Positions 44,155 through 53,389 of a stretch of DNA of 61,519 bases are shown piece after piece. Each line of letters opens with the position of its first letter. Position 1 is the first letter of the stretch. The position numbers and the translations under genes are program-made. The notes beneath the pieces were generated by a model that saw only the letters and a program-made list of their open reading frames with translations, was not told the origin of the DNA and searched no databases. The DNA comes from Scybalousia_A sp052170555 (GTDB taxonomy: Bacteria > Bacteroidota > Bacteroidia > Bacteroidales > P3): assembly GCA_052170555.1 (NCBI GenBank), contig JBQNAI010000010.1:1-61519 (forward strand), given 5' to 3'.

Positions 44155-45487
44155 AAACAAAATTGTAAATAACGGGCTAAATAAACAAATATTTAGTTTA
44201 ACCATACCGAATATAATTACAAATATAACCATTCCTTTATTGGGGATGGTTGATATTGCCGTCATTGGACATATTTCTTATTCCGGTAAAGCAACCGACT
44301 ATATTGGTGCAGTGGCTGTCGGAAGTATGATTTTCAATTTTCTTTACTGGGGATTTGGGTTCCTTCGTATGGGAACAAGTGGTTTCACTGCACAAGCTTA
44401 TGGAGCTAAGGATAGGACAGAACAAATAGATAGTCTTATAAGAGCATCGGTTATAGGCCTTGGTATAGCTGTTATAATATTGTTGTTGCAACGCCCTATC
44501 GGAATATTTGCATCCATGTTTATAGATAATAAAAACAATGTGATGAATCTTGCATTAGAGTATTTTTTTATTCGTATTTGGGCGGCACCTGCCGTTTTAG
44601 GGATGTATGCATTGAAAGGCTGGTTTATTGGTATGCAGGATAGTAAAACACCGATGTGGACTGCCATTATCATAAATGTGATCAATATATTATTTGATAT
44701 ATTCTTTGTTATCTATTTAGGGATGAGATTAGAAGGTGTAGCACTTGCTACGGTGATTTCCCAATATGTCGGGTTCTCTTTGATAAGTATTATATTTTTC
44801 GTCAGATACAGAAAGTTATATTCAATATCTATTTTAAGAGCATTGCAATTAAATAAAATGAAATTATTTTTCAAAGTTAACGGAGATATATTTCTCAGAA
44901 CAATTTGTATCGTCATTGTAACAACTTATTTTACTATCGCATCCTCTTCTTACCCTTATCCAACGCTTGCTGTAAATACTTTAATAATGCAATTATTTAG
45001 TCTGTTTTCTTATTTCATAGACGGATTTGCTTATGCATGTGAGAGTCTTTGCGGTAAATATTATGGAGCTAAAGACATTATTGGATTAAGGCGAATCGTA
45101 AATCGCGTCATTTTGTGGGGAATGGGACTTGCTATTTTGTGCTCTTTGTTGTATGGAGTGGCAGGGAAACAAATTATTTCACTAATTACTGATCATGAAG
45201 ATTTAATACGGGCAAGTGAACAATATAAATTGTGGCTTGTACTGATACCTTTGACTGGTTTTCTTGCCTTTTTGTATGATGGTATTTTGATAGGAATGAC
45301 ACAAAGTAAGATTATGAGAAATTCCATCTTCGTCTCTACTGCTTTGTTTTTCCTGTCGTACTTTTGTTTTAGCAAGACAGTAGATGCTTTATGGTTGGGA
45401 TTTATTCTTTATCTTCTCGGACGAAGTTTGCTTATGTTTTTGTTGTCGCGAAAACATATTTACGGAAAGCAGATTAAGATTGAATAA
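44138..45487 (+). CDS. MATE-family efflux transporter
   Basis: The 449-residue, roughly 12-helix cation-coupled multidrug or metabolite exporter begins LNKQIFSLTIPNIITNITIPLLGMVDIAVIGH, as in the DinF-like MATE branch. GFLRMGTSGFTAQAYGA follows near 69, and the second half repeats the pattern (DGFAYACESLCGKYYGA near 292). The start is a GTG overlapping the preceding gene by 17 nt, which suggests translational coupling. The substrate cannot be inferred. Confidence 0.9.
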   Translation: MRVKSKNKIVNNGLNKQIFSLTIPNIITNITIPLLGMVDIAVIGHISYSGKATDYIGAVAVGSMIFNFLYWGFGFLRMGTSGFTAQAYGAKDRTEQIDSLIRASVIGLGIAVIILLLQRPIGIFASMFIDNKNNVMNLALEYFFIRIWAAPAVLGMYALKGWFIGMQDSKTPMWTAIIINVINILFDIFFVIYLGMRLEGVALATVISQYVGFSLISIIFFVRYRKLYSISILRALQLNKMKLFFKVNGDIFLRTICIVIVTTYFTIASSSYPYPTLAVNTLIMQLFSLFSYFIDGFAYACESLCGKYYGAKDIIGLRRIVNRVILWGMGLAILCSLLYGVAGKQIISLITDHEDLIRASEQYKLWLVLIPLTGFLAFLYDGILIGMTQSKIMRNSIFVSTALFFLSYFCFSKTVDALWLGFILYLLGRSLLMFLLSRKHIYGKQIKIE

Positions 45488-45609
45488 CTTTATTTATTTC
45501 AGTTGACCATATGTTTGGTTGTCCTATTGCAAGGTATGAGAATCTCAATTGCCTATAAATTGTAATTTGGCAATTTGTATTTATGGTCCAAAAAATAAAA
45601 ATAAAATAT

Positions 45610-45680
45610 TAGTGAATCATAATCTCATTTAATTTACTAATGTCAAAAGAAATTTTCTCTTTTCTTGATTTTAGTAATTT
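45610..45680. repeat. Intergenic repeat family locus 10 (degenerate)
   Basis: AATCTCATTTAATTTACTAA (45621-45640) followed by TGTCAAAAG, then TCTTGATTTTAGTAATTT, resembles the hairpin arm and flanks of loci 2, 7 and 9. The heptamer is decayed and pairing is weak. Confidence 0.4.
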
Positions 45681-45833
45681 GTTTTCAGAAAACAGTCTTG
45701 TATTGTTGAACATGAGTATTTTAACACTATGAGATATGATGTTATTTATTAGTAATAATATTGAACATTGTAAAGTACTATATCCAATTACTGATATATA
45801 AGAAGAGGATAGATATAAAAACAGAAAAAGTAC

Positions 45834-45841
45834 TAACTTTG
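45834..45841 (+). promoter_or_regulatory. -7 promoter box for uvrB
   Basis: TAACTTTG followed by C matches TAnnTTTG. The transcript would start near 45848, so translation starts at ATG 45860 and not 45761. Confidence 0.55.
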
Positions 45842-45859
45842 CACTTTAATCACATCATC

Positions 45860-47851
45860 ATGAAATTTAAACTTCACAGCGAATTTTTTCCGACAGGTGA
45901 CCAACCGCAAGCAATAGAGCAACTGACGCAAGGAATTAAGAATAATATACAAGCACAGGTTCTTTTGGGAGTCACAGGTAGCGGAAAAACTTTCACAATT
46001 GCAAATGTAATCAAAAATGTTGGCAAGCCAACTATCATAGTGAGTCATAACAAGACTTTAGCTGCTCAATTGTACGGAGAATTTAAACGATTCTTCCCTG
46101 AAAATGCAGTGGAATATTATGTATCTTACTATGATTATTATCAACCTGAGGCATACATACCTCAAACTAATACTTATATTGAAAAAGATTTAGCAATCAA
46201 TGATGATTTGGACAAATTGCGTCTTTCTGCAGCAAGTTCGCTACTATCAGGAAGAAAAGATGTGATTGTAATTGCTAGTGTTTCTTGTATTTATGGTATA
46301 GGAAATCCGACAGATTTCGCAGCAGGGACAATACATTTGAATGTAGGACAGCAGGTAGATATGAACGCTTTCTTACTTACGTTGGTAGACTCTCTGTATA
46401 GTAGAAATGAGATAGAATTTAGTCGTGGGAAGTTTCGTATCAAAGGAGATACGGTGGATATTCACCCCGCCTATGCAGATTACGCTTATCGTGTAGTTTT
46501 TTTTGATAATAAAATAGAAGAATTATCCAAATTTGATATACTGACAAACAAGACTATTCAAGTGATGAGTGAAATAACTATTTATCCTGCTGGCAATTTC
46601 TTAACTAATAGAGAAACTTTATCCAATGCATTGCGAGAAATACAAAAAGATATGTTCGTTTGTGTAGATGAGTTTAAAACTAATGGCCAAATTTTGGAAG
46701 CCAAGCGTTTAGAAGAGCGAGTTAATAATGATATGGAAATGCTTCAAGAATTAGGATATTGCAGTGGCATTGAGAACTATTCCCGTTATTTTGATAATCG
46801 TCAACCAGGAGACCGTCCTTTTTGTCTTTTGGATTATTTTCCAGATGATTATTTGATGATTATTGATGAAAGTCATGTTACGGTGCCACAACTACATGCT
46901 ATGTATGGGGGAGATCGCTCACGAAAGCAGAATTTAGTTCAATATGGTTTTCGTTTACCTGCAGCATTTGATAATAGACCATTAAAGTTTGAAGAGTTTA
47001 AACAACTGCAACCACAAACGATTTATATGTCTGCAACTCCTTCCCCTTATGAAATTAATGAAGCTGATGGAGTTGTGGTTGAACAATTAATTAGACCCAC
47101 AGGATTATTAGATCCAGTGATAGAAGTCCATCCTGCAAAGAACCAAGTGGATGATTTGTTAGAAGAAATATCTAAAGTCGTAGATAAAAAGGAAAGAGTT
47201 TTGGTAACTACACTTACAAAACGTATGGCGGAGGAATTAACTCTATATCTTAACCGTTTAGATATAAGAACAAAATATATTCATTCTGATATAGATACAT
47301 TGGAGAGAGTAGAGATAATGAATGATCTTAGAAGTGGCTGTTTTGATGTTCTTGTTGGTGTAAATCTACTAAGAGAGGGACTTGATTTACCAGAAGTTGC
47401 GTTAGTTGCAATACTTGATGCTGATAAAGAAGGGTTTTTACGTAATGATAAGTCATTGATACAAACCATTGGACGGGCTGCTCGTAATGTGAATTCTAAG
47501 GCTATCCTATATGGCGATAAAATTACGGATAGCATGCAGCGTACCATAGATATGAATCTTCACAATAGAGAAAAGCAGATATCATATAATGAAGAAAATA
47601 ACATAACTCCACGTCAGGTTATTAGAAAAATAGATTACATTTTGCCACAAAGCGATAAAAAAGAAGATGAGGTATTGCATAAGATAGAAAAAAATAAAGC
47701 AAAAAAGGAAACTCAAAAAATTATTTCTCAAAAACAAAGTAAGGAATCGTTAATCAAACAGTTGGAAAAGAAAATGAATGAAGCAGTAAAGACATTAGAT
47801 TTTTTGCAAGCAGCTGTTTATAGAGATGAGATCAAAAAGTTGCAAAACTAA
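45860..47851 (+). CDS. uvrB: Excinuclease ABC subunit B
   Basis: The 663-residue helicase-fold subunit loads onto damaged DNA in nucleotide excision repair. Motifs include Walker A GVTGSGKTFT, the beta-hairpin YYDYYQPEAYIPQ, DESHV (motif II), YMSATPSPYE, and VGVNLLREGLDLPEV with TIGRAARN in the second RecA domain. The C-terminal UVR domain that binds UvrC is present (LEKKMNEAVKTLDFLQAAVYRDE). It acts with Mfd, also in this window. A bidirectional terminator lies downstream. Confidence 0.97.
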   Translation: MKFKLHSEFFPTGDQPQAIEQLTQGIKNNIQAQVLLGVTGSGKTFTIANVIKNVGKPTIIVSHNKTLAAQLYGEFKRFFPENAVEYYVSYYDYYQPEAYIPQTNTYIEKDLAINDDLDKLRLSAASSLLSGRKDVIVIASVSCIYGIGNPTDFAAGTIHLNVGQQVDMNAFLLTLVDSLYSRNEIEFSRGKFRIKGDTVDIHPAYADYAYRVVFFDNKIEELSKFDILTNKTIQVMSEITIYPAGNFLTNRETLSNALREIQKDMFVCVDEFKTNGQILEAKRLEERVNNDMEMLQELGYCSGIENYSRYFDNRQPGDRPFCLLDYFPDDYLMIIDESHVTVPQLHAMYGGDRSRKQNLVQYGFRLPAAFDNRPLKFEEFKQLQPQTIYMSATPSPYEINEADGVVVEQLIRPTGLLDPVIEVHPAKNQVDDLLEEISKVVDKKERVLVTTLTKRMAEELTLYLNRLDIRTKYIHSDIDTLERVEIMNDLRSGCFDVLVGVNLLREGLDLPEVALVAILDADKEGFLRNDKSLIQTIGRAARNVNSKAILYGDKITDSMQRTIDMNLHNREKQISYNEENNITPRQVIRKIDYILPQSDKKEDEVLHKIEKNKAKKETQKIISQKQSKESLIKQLEKKMNEAVKTLDFLQAAVYRDEIKKLQN

Positions 47852-48019
47852 TGAGTAAAATTAACATATGTGAACAATACATATTCTTTTCAATACTGAG
47901 ATTAGTTGTTTAAGTATATATATTATCGGTACAAGTGTGTTTGTTATTAATATGAAACCATAAAAATCAAACTTGATGCCTGTAAGTCTATAATTCATTT
48001 ATATAAACATTACTAAACA

Positions 48020-48058
48020 AAAAATAGATACATTGCCACTTACAATGTATCTATTTTT
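48020..48058. terminator. Bidirectional terminator between uvrB and the OmpA lipoprotein gene
   Basis: A perfect 16-bp stem (48020-48035 with 48043-48058) has an A-run at the left end and a T-run at the right. It serves the two convergent genes in both directions. Confidence 0.88.
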
Positions 48059-48078
48059 CAAAGATGATGGTGATAAAA

Positions 48079-49038
48079 TTATTTCAGCATTTCAAGTAAT
48101 TCATTGACTTTGGGAGATAGAATTATTTCACTTCTTCTATTCTTTGCACGGTTTTCGGCACTTGTATTATTAACTTGCGGTGCATATTCACTTCTTCCGC
48201 ATGGTATGATACGATTTGGATTAATTTTAGTTCCATCTAAAAGAATTTTTGTTATGGAAGTTGCCCGCATAACAGATAAATCCCAATTGTCTTTTATTTG
48301 ATTTTTACCCTTTAATGGCACATTGTCAGTATGACCTTCTACCATAATGTCTATATCAGAGTTCTTTTCCAGTACACTTGCAATTTCTTTAAGGGCATTC
48401 TTACCTTCTTCGTTAACATCCCAAGATCCACTACCAAAAAGCAATTTTTCATCAAGTAAAACATATACTTTGCCATTTTTATTTTCTATACTTAGACCTT
48501 TATCTGCAAAACCTAACAACGCATCCTTCAAAGTATTTTGTACTTTACGTAATTGTGTTTCTTTATTATATAATTGGGATTTTAGTTCTTTCATTTGTCG
48601 TTGATTTTCTGAAAATTCATTTTGCAAACTGTCTAAGATATGTTCTTTTTGATTGATATCTTGTTCTCTTTTATATAAAATGTCACTCAATTCTGTTAAA
48701 TGGTCACTCTTGTCATTGAAAATCTCACTAACTTTTTTATTGATAGCATCTAATTGTAGTTTTAAATCATTATTTTCACTACTCAATGATTTTATTAAAT
48801 CCGAAGATTTTTTATCGTGTTTCATTAAATTTTCGATGTCTTGATTTTTTGCAGTTAAATCTTGTTTTAGATTTGCAATGTTTTCTATCAATAATGTATT
48901 TTCTTTGGTACAATCTTTCAATTGCTGGGAATACTTTTCAGTATTCTGCAACACTTCGCTGTACTCTTTTTGACTTACGCAAGATGATAGCAATAATACT
49001 ACACTTACTAACAATACTGTTTTTCTCGTTTGTATCAT
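48079..49038 (-). CDS. OmpA-family coiled-coil lipoprotein
   Basis: The 319-residue protein has a lipoprotein signal (VVLLLSSC, Cys20). A long coiled coil covers about residues 25-170. A C-terminal OmpA peptidoglycan-binding domain follows at about 195-305 (VEGHTDNVPL, LSVMRATSI, GRSEYAPQ, NRAKNRRSEIIL). It is probably anchored to the outer membrane by lipid and to peptidoglycan by the OmpA domain, with the coiled coil as spacer. It is a single-gene unit on the minus strand. Confidence 0.9.
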   Translation of the reverse strand: MIQTRKTVLLVSVVLLLSSCVSQKEYSEVLQNTEKYSQQLKDCTKENTLLIENIANLKQDLTAKNQDIENLMKHDKKSSDLIKSLSSENNDLKLQLDAINKKVSEIFNDKSDHLTELSDILYKREQDINQKEHILDSLQNEFSENQRQMKELKSQLYNKETQLRKVQNTLKDALLGFADKGLSIENKNGKVYVLLDEKLLFGSGSWDVNEEGKNALKEIASVLEKNSDIDIMVEGHTDNVPLKGKNQIKDNWDLSVMRATSITKILLDGTKINPNRIIPCGRSEYAPQVNNTSAENRAKNRRSEIILSPKVNELLEMLK

Positions 49039-49114
49039 TTTTTCTTTCTTTTTATAATCGTTACTACTATTTTAATTATAATTATCTATATTCTGTTTAT
49101 TTAATAACAGAGTA

Positions 49115-49885
49115 TTAAATATCAGAGATTTCTACAGATATAGGACAGTGATCAGACTGCATCGCTTCGGGATGTATTGCTGCTTGTTTTATACGGTTTT
49201 TGATAAAATTGCTAACCATACAGTAATCAATGCGCCAACCTTTGTTTTTGCTTCGTGATTGTGCAAAGTAACTCCACCAGGAATAAGCATCTTTTTTTTC
49301 AGGATATAGGTAACGAAATGAATCAGTGAATCCACTTCTTAAAAAGTTACTGACCCACTCTCTTTCTTCTGGTAAAAAGCCACTGTGATTTCTATTTCCT
49401 TTGGGATCGTGTATATCTATTTCATTATGACATATATTGTAATCACCACAAAGGACTAATTGTGGTATTTTTTTTTGAAGTTTTAAAGCATAATCTTGAA
49501 AAAAGTCTAACCATTTCATTTTAAATTTTTGTCTTTCCTCTCCTGAAGTACCTGATGGATGATATATACTTGCTACACTTAAATTATCGAAATCTAATCT
49601 TAGCATTCGTCCTTCAGTATCATAAATTTCTTCTCCACAACCGTAGACAACATTATTTGGAACTAGTTTTGTCAGGATTGCAACACCAGAATACCCTTTT
49701 TTCTTTGCACTTGTGGCATAGCAATTGTAACCTAAGGTTCTGAATTCAAACATTGGGATTTGATCTACCTGTGCTTTGGTTTCTTGGATACACACAACAT
49801 CTGCCGAAGATAAGGATAGCCAGTCCATAAATCCCTTATTCATCGCCGCACGTATACCATTTACATTATAAGAATAAATTTTCAT
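49115..49885 (-). CDS. xth: Exodeoxyribonuclease III
   Basis: The 256-residue AP endonuclease/3'-5' exonuclease has the endonuclease/exonuclease/phosphatase fold: SYNVNGIRAA at the N-terminus, CIQETKAQ with the metal-binding Glu near 34, LCGDYNICHNEIDIHDPKGN near 140, WRIDYCMVS near 220 and QSDHCPI near 245. ATG at 49885 gives the family start MKIYSYNVNGIRAAM; a frame open to 49948 is not needed. It acts in base excision repair. A TACTTTTG box lies upstream on the minus strand (49975-49982). Confidence 0.95.
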   Translation of the reverse strand: MKIYSYNVNGIRAAMNKGFMDWLSLSSADVVCIQETKAQVDQIPMFEFRTLGYNCYATSAKKKGYSGVAILTKLVPNNVVYGCGEEIYDTEGRMLRLDFDNLSVASIYHPSGTSGEERQKFKMKWLDFFQDYALKLQKKIPQLVLCGDYNICHNEIDIHDPKGNRNHSGFLPEEREWVSNFLRSGFTDSFRYLYPEKKDAYSWWSYFAQSRSKNKGWRIDYCMVSNFIKNRIKQAAIHPEAMQSDHCPISVEISDI

Positions 49886-49974
49886 TTTCTTTTGTTTCTT
49901 TTGTGTAGTATTGCGTATAGCATACATGAATTTGTCATTACACAGCATGCTATCAATTTTAGAGAATTAGAATG

Positions 49975-49982
49975 CAAAAGTA
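49975..49982 (-). promoter_or_regulatory. -7 promoter box for xth
   Basis: Read on the minus strand this is TACTTTTG followed by C, matching TAnnTTTG, about 85 nt from the xth start. No -33 TTTG is evident. Confidence 0.45.
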
Positions 49983-50026
49983 TCAAAAAAATTATTAATA
50001 CTGTGTATCTATTATGAAAATATATG

Positions 50027-50034
50027 TATATTTG
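50027..50034 (+). promoter_or_regulatory. -7 promoter box for the ClC channel gene
   Basis: TATATTTG followed by C matches TAnnTTTG, giving a leader of about 95 nt. Confidence 0.4.
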
Positions 50035-50135
50035 CAATTCATTTTTCAGATACTAATTATGGAATTTCAAGAATTGGAGATGTTACATTGACATAGATAT
50101 ATTATTTGTGTTACGAAATTTTAAAGTCAAGTAGA

Positions 50136-51923
50136 ATGAAGTCTTGGAGAGGATATTATAAGAATTTTTTGTTGTGGAAAATACGGTACTTGAAGAAAAC
50201 TCAGGTTCTTGTAGGTGCATCTTTGATTATAGGATTACTTTGTGGTTTTGCTGCGGTACTGTTGAAAAATTTAGTTACATATACATATACACTTATCACA
50301 TCTTGGTCGTTCGGAACACCAGAGCGTGCTAATTTCTTGTATTTAATGTATCCTATGATAGGAATTTTTATTACTGTGATTTTAGTTCGTTTTTTTATTA
50401 AAGCGGATTTGTCGCATGGAGTGAGTAAGGTGATGTATGCTTTGTCAAGAAATGATGGTAAAATAGCAACACATAATTGTTGGTCCTCGCTTATTACGTC
50501 TTCTGTCACGGTCGGATTTGGAGGGAGCGTAGGGTTGGAGGCTCCGATTGTATATACGGGCTCAGCAATAGGCTCTAACATATCGCACTTTCTTCATTTA
50601 GATGCTCATCTTACGAAAATTCTTGTTGCTTGTGGAGCAGCTGGAGCTGTGGCTGGTGTATTTAAAGCTCCAATAGCTGGGATACTTTTTGCTTTTGAAG
50701 TTTTGATGTTGGATTTGAGTATGTTTGCAATGTTACCAATGTTGATATCAGCTATAACAGCGGCAATGGTATCTTATTTTTACTTAGGACAAAATGCTGC
50801 TTTCACTTTTGTGTTCACAGCTCCTTTTGAATTAAGTAAAATACCGTCATTTATTTTATTAGGTCTGGTGTCAGCAGTAGTTTGTCTATATTTCTTCAAA
50901 ATAGATTCTTTCGTGAAAAGTCGTTTCCGCAATTTCAATGTTGTTATCAAACTTTTGGTGGGAGGATTATTGTTGGGAGGGTTGGTTTATGTATTTCCAC
51001 CGTTATTTGGTGAAGGATATCCTGTTTTAAATAAGCTTTTGAGTGGAGATATGCATTCTATATTTGAAAATTCTTTTTTTTATAATCTTTCAAATAATAG
51101 TTTTGCAGTTGTAATTATTATTTTGGCTATTATTTTACTCAAATCTTTTGCTACAAGTATCACTTGTTCTGCCGGAGGGGTTGGAGGAGTGTTTGCACCT
51201 TCTTTATTTATAGGTGGATTTGTAGGATTTTTTGTTGCAAGACTAATAAATATGACAGGATTGTTACCTGTTTGTGAATCTAATTTTGCACTTGTTGGTA
51301 TGTCTTCTGTGATGGCTGGTATAATGTTTGCTCCATTAACATCCATATTTTTAATTGCTGAGATAACAGGCGGATATAATTTATTAGCACCTTTACTTGT
51401 TTCAACTACTATTTCATATTTGACAGTTAAAATATCAAGGAAATATTCTATTTATGCTACTCCATTGGCTAAATGTGGCGATTTGATGACTCATAATAAG
51501 GATTATTCCGCATTACATTTTATGGATAAACGCAAGATTTTAGAAACAAATTTTTATAGATTGAATATCAAAGATACTCTTCGTCATGTGATACGGGCAA
51601 TAGAATGTTCTAATCGTAATTTTTTTATTGTTGAGGATGCTGAGGGCTATTTTAAAGGAGTAATTGTTGTTGATGATTTGAGAAAATATCTATTCCATCC
51701 TGAGTATTATGATAGAATACTAATAAAGGACTATATTCGCTATAGCGAATACTTTATCTCAGATATAGGGGAACCTATGGAGAAAATTGTTAAGAAATTT
51801 CAGGGGACGGACCGTTATAGTATCATTATTACAGAGAAAGGAAAGTTTGTCGGTTGCTTGTCGCGAGCCAATGTATTTCAAGCATATCAACAGTATATTC
51901 GTGAAAATTCTTCCGATGATTAG
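50136..51923 (+). CDS. ClC-family chloride channel/antiporter with two CBS domains
   Basis: The 595-residue membrane protein is a ClC transporter. The three anion-selectivity segments are SHGVS (in place of GSGIP), GLEAP (in place of GREGP, keeping the gating Glu) and GVFAP (GxFxP). A C-terminal pair of CBS domains (about 455-590: DLMTHNKDYSALH ... VVDDLRKYLF ... GKFVGCLSRANVF) probably binds nucleotides. ATG 50136 was chosen; a TTG at 50106 is in frame but weak. It is a single gene. Confidence 0.9.
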   Translation: MKSWRGYYKNFLLWKIRYLKKTQVLVGASLIIGLLCGFAAVLLKNLVTYTYTLITSWSFGTPERANFLYLMYPMIGIFITVILVRFFIKADLSHGVSKVMYALSRNDGKIATHNCWSSLITSSVTVGFGGSVGLEAPIVYTGSAIGSNISHFLHLDAHLTKILVACGAAGAVAGVFKAPIAGILFAFEVLMLDLSMFAMLPMLISAITAAMVSYFYLGQNAAFTFVFTAPFELSKIPSFILLGLVSAVVCLYFFKIDSFVKSRFRNFNVVIKLLVGGLLLGGLVYVFPPLFGEGYPVLNKLLSGDMHSIFENSFFYNLSNNSFAVVIIILAIILLKSFATSITCSAGGVGGVFAPSLFIGGFVGFFVARLINMTGLLPVCESNFALVGMSSVMAGIMFAPLTSIFLIAEITGGYNLLAPLLVSTTISYLTVKISRKYSIYATPLAKCGDLMTHNKDYSALHFMDKRKILETNFYRLNIKDTLRHVIRAIECSNRNFFIVEDAEGYFKGVIVVDDLRKYLFHPEYYDRILIKDYIRYSEYFISDIGEPMEKIVKKFQGTDRYSIIITEKGKFVGCLSRANVFQAYQQYIRENSSDD

Positions 51924-52132
51924 TATGTAAATTCATAAAGTGTTATCTTATCATTATGTTCTGCCAGAACTATTTTATTTCTTGTGAATAATTTTAGCTA
52001 GGGAGAAAGTTGGTCTTTTAAAGAAGCAATGTAAATAAAATGAGATATCTTTTTGGTTATAAAAATCTCATTGCAGATAAAGAGATTGAGAAGATTGCAA
52101 GAGTAAATGTTTAATATTTTGGAAAAATGGCG

Positions 52133-52140
52133 TAATTTTG
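52133..52140 (+). promoter_or_regulatory. -7 promoter box for asd
   Basis: TAATTTTG followed by C matches TAnnTTTG, with a leader of about 40 nt. The -33 element is unclear. Confidence 0.45.
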
Positions 52141-52182
52141 CAGACAATATCTTAATAATAATATTGAATTAAGCAAAAAAGT

Positions 52183-53169
52183 ATGAAAATAGCTGTCGTA
52201 GGAGCAACTGGACTTGTTGGTTCCGTAATGTTAAAAGTCTTAGGAGAGAGAGGTTTTGCCACAAATGAGATTATTGTTGCTGCTTCTGAAAAAAGTGTTG
52301 GAAAACAGATAGATTTTGTTGGTAGAAAATTGAAAGTTGTTTCGGTGGAAGAAGCTATAAAATCACAACCAGATTATGCAATATTTTCAGCTGGCAGTAC
52401 GGTGTCGCAAATCTATGCACCTCGGTTTGCAGAAAATGGTACAACTGTTGTGGATAATTCATCATGTTGGCGTATGGATGATGCGATTCCTTTGGTAGTG
52501 CCGGAAATAAATATGGATGCAGTTAAAAATAGCAACCGTATAATTGCAAATCCAAACTGTTCTACAATACAGTTGGTACTTGCACTTGCTCCATTGCATA
52601 AACAATATGGGATTAAAAGACTTGTCGTATCTACCTACCAATCTGTAACAGGAACGGGAGTAAAGGCTGTAAGGCAATTAGAATGTGAGGAACAAGATAT
52701 TGACTGTTTAAGAGCATATCCACACCCTATCTACCATAATGTACTTCCTCAAGGCGGAGATTTTTTAGATAATGGCTATACTACAGAGGAGATGAAATTA
52801 GTTAAAGAGACACAAAAAATTCTATCGGATAAATCTATAAGGATTAGTGCCACCGTTGCAAGAGTTCCCGTAGTCGGAGGACATAGTGAAAGTGTTAATG
52901 TAGAATTAAATAAAGACTTTGAATTGAATGAAATTTTCAAACTTTTTATTTCTCAATCCGGAATAGTACTGTGTGACAATCCACAGAAAAATGAGTACCC
53001 TATGCCTATAAATTCAGAGGGCAAAGATGAGGTTTTTGTTGGTAGAATAAGAAGAGATGAATCTGTAAAAAATGGACTTAACATGTGGATCGTTGCTGAT
53101 AATCTACGCAAAGGGGCTGCTACAAACGCTGTACAGATTGTAGAAAAGCTGATTAAAATAAGGAAATAG
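52183..53169 (+). CDS. asd: Aspartate-semialdehyde dehydrogenase
   Basis: The 328-residue NADP-dependent enzyme makes aspartate semialdehyde for lysine, diaminopimelate, threonine and methionine synthesis. It has GATGLVGSVM for NADP binding, NPNCSTIQ with the catalytic Cys, TGTGVKAVRQL, and GGHSESVNVEL with the active-site His. Length is usual. It is a single gene preceded by a -7 box; a repeat hairpin (53241-53274) lies downstream. Confidence 0.95.
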   Translation: MKIAVVGATGLVGSVMLKVLGERGFATNEIIVAASEKSVGKQIDFVGRKLKVVSVEEAIKSQPDYAIFSAGSTVSQIYAPRFAENGTTVVDNSSCWRMDDAIPLVVPEINMDAVKNSNRIIANPNCSTIQLVLALAPLHKQYGIKRLVVSTYQSVTGTGVKAVRQLECEEQDIDCLRAYPHPIYHNVLPQGGDFLDNGYTTEEMKLVKETQKILSDKSIRISATVARVPVVGGHSESVNVELNKDFELNEIFKLFISQSGIVLCDNPQKNEYPMPINSEGKDEVFVGRIRRDESVKNGLNMWIVADNLRKGAATNAVQIVEKLIKIRK

Positions 53170-53217
53170 GATTGGTATAACATATGGAACAGAAGATGTA
53201 ACAGGCAAGGTACATAA

Positions 53218-53274
53218 TTCTTTTTTGAAAAGGATTTGCCAATATCAAGAAAGAATTTTTTCTTTCTTGATATT
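53218..53274. repeat. Intergenic repeat family locus 11 (perfect 14-bp hairpin)
   Basis: A decayed hairpin (AATTCTTTTTTGAAAAGGAT at 53217-53236) resembling locus 9 precedes a perfect 14-bp inverted repeat (53241-53254 with 53261-53274). The second hairpin is built from two copies of the TCAAGAAAGA flank in opposite orientation. It may also end the asd transcript. Confidence 0.65.
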
Positions 53275-53389
53275 ATTTTATTAACTACACGCTTTAATTT
53301 AAAAGGATGTAATCATAAATAGGGAAGGAGTAATGCATATACAATATTGGAATGATAATTACGTTCGTATGCAAAAGAAAACAACTTAG

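Larger units (their letters stand above)
45488..45859. other. Intergenic region before uvrB
   Basis: This 372-nt gap has degenerate repeat locus 10 (45610-45680) and a TAACTTTG promoter box (45834-45841). An in-frame extension of uvrB from ATG 45761 exists but lies upstream of the promoter box. Nothing else was recognised. Confidence 0.55.
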
